DNA from: Betaproteobacteria bacterium
Lineage (GTDB): Bacteria > Pseudomonadota > Gammaproteobacteria > Burkholderiales > SG8-39
DNA length: 5,900 bases
Direction of reading: 5' to 3'
Assembly: GCA_016867955.1 (NCBI GenBank)
Contig: VGIE01000160.1
Span: 1-5,900, forward strand
Below, piece by piece: positions 5,854 to 5,900 of the stretch. Each line of letters begins with the position of its first letter. Within the stretch, counting starts at the first letter, position 1. A program made the position numbers and the translations under genes. Below the pieces are notes generated by a model. The model saw only the letters and a list, made by a program, of their open reading frames with translations, was not told where the DNA came from and searched no databases.

Positions 5854-5900
5854 ATGCGAATCATCGACGCGCAGGTGCACCTCTGGGGCGCCGATTCTCC
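5854..5900 (+). CDS. Amidohydrolase family protein, N-terminal fragment
   Basis: Only 15 codons are visible before the right edge, starting MRIIDAQVHLWG. The IIDAxVHLW opening is characteristic of the amidohydrolase-2 group (PF04909), which includes lactone hydrolases and non-oxidative decarboxylases such as pyrone-dicarboxylate and carboxymuconate-type enzymes. The first His of the usual HxH is Gln7 here, a variant I believe occurs in this group; His9 remains. The ribosome-binding site is weak (GGGA nearly touching the ATG), so translation may depend on the upstream gene. It follows the lyase by 111 bp in the same direction, suggesting one transcript. Confidence 0.65.
   Translation, partial: MRIIDAQVHLWGADS

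Noticed and set aside
1..5900. CRISPR array, tRNA, rRNA, insertion sequence or phage genes
   Set aside because: No regularly spaced repeats, RNA-gene signatures or transposase/integrase reading frames were seen; the only repeat is the two-copy hairpin element.

Overview
The window is GC-rich, gene-dense bacterial DNA, probably from a betaproteobacterium of the Burkholderiales (Bordetella, Achromobacter or Variovorax type). The grounds are codon usage with strong G/C third positions, a Bug-type (tripartite tricarboxylate transporter family) periplasmic binding protein of the kind massively expanded in that order, and the mix of SMP-30, 6-phosphogluconate-dehydrogenase-like, ketopantoate-reductase-like and amidohydrolase genes typical of its catabolic clusters. 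This placement is inferred from gene style, not from a marker gene.

Layout: two divergent gene groups face away from a 274-bp intergenic region (4128-4401). Leftward (minus strand), in order of transcription: a ketopantoate reductase-like (PanE/ApbA) dehydrogenase (4127-3078), a Bug-type solute-binding protein (3047-1920), a 6PGDH-like dehydrogenase with a DUF1932-type C-terminal domain (1919-1008), then a 194-bp gap with strong hairpins, then an SMP-30/gluconolactonase-like enzyme (813 to beyond the left edge, C-terminus missing). Rightward: a DRE-TIM metallolyase-like protein of the isopropylmalate/homocitrate synthase type (4402-5742), then the first 15 codons of an amidohydrolase (5854 to beyond the right edge).

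Taken together the genes look like an uptake-plus-catabolism locus for an unidentified small carboxylic acid or sugar acid: a periplasmic binder captures it, two NAD(P)-dependent dehydrogenases, a lactonase and an amidohydrolase (lactone or C-C hydrolase/decarboxylase type) process it, and the DRE-TIM protein would be expected to make or break a C-C bond. The substrate cannot be read from sequence. No transporter membrane subunits and no regulator gene lie in the window.

The most unusual points are: (1) the DRE-TIM protein keeps the fold, the catalytic Arg and the HxH motif but appears to have lost the D, E and N positions of the canonical active site; (2) two diverged copies of a three-hairpin element, aligning without gaps over 63 bp, sit at 2969-3031 and 5761-5823; (3) the first copy lies inside the 5' end of the binding-protein gene, between a perfect Shine-Dalgarno/ATG and the signal peptide, giving an odd N-terminal extension of about 56 residues; (4) the ketopantoate reductase-like protein has Cys in place of the first Gly of its Rossmann GxGxxG motif.
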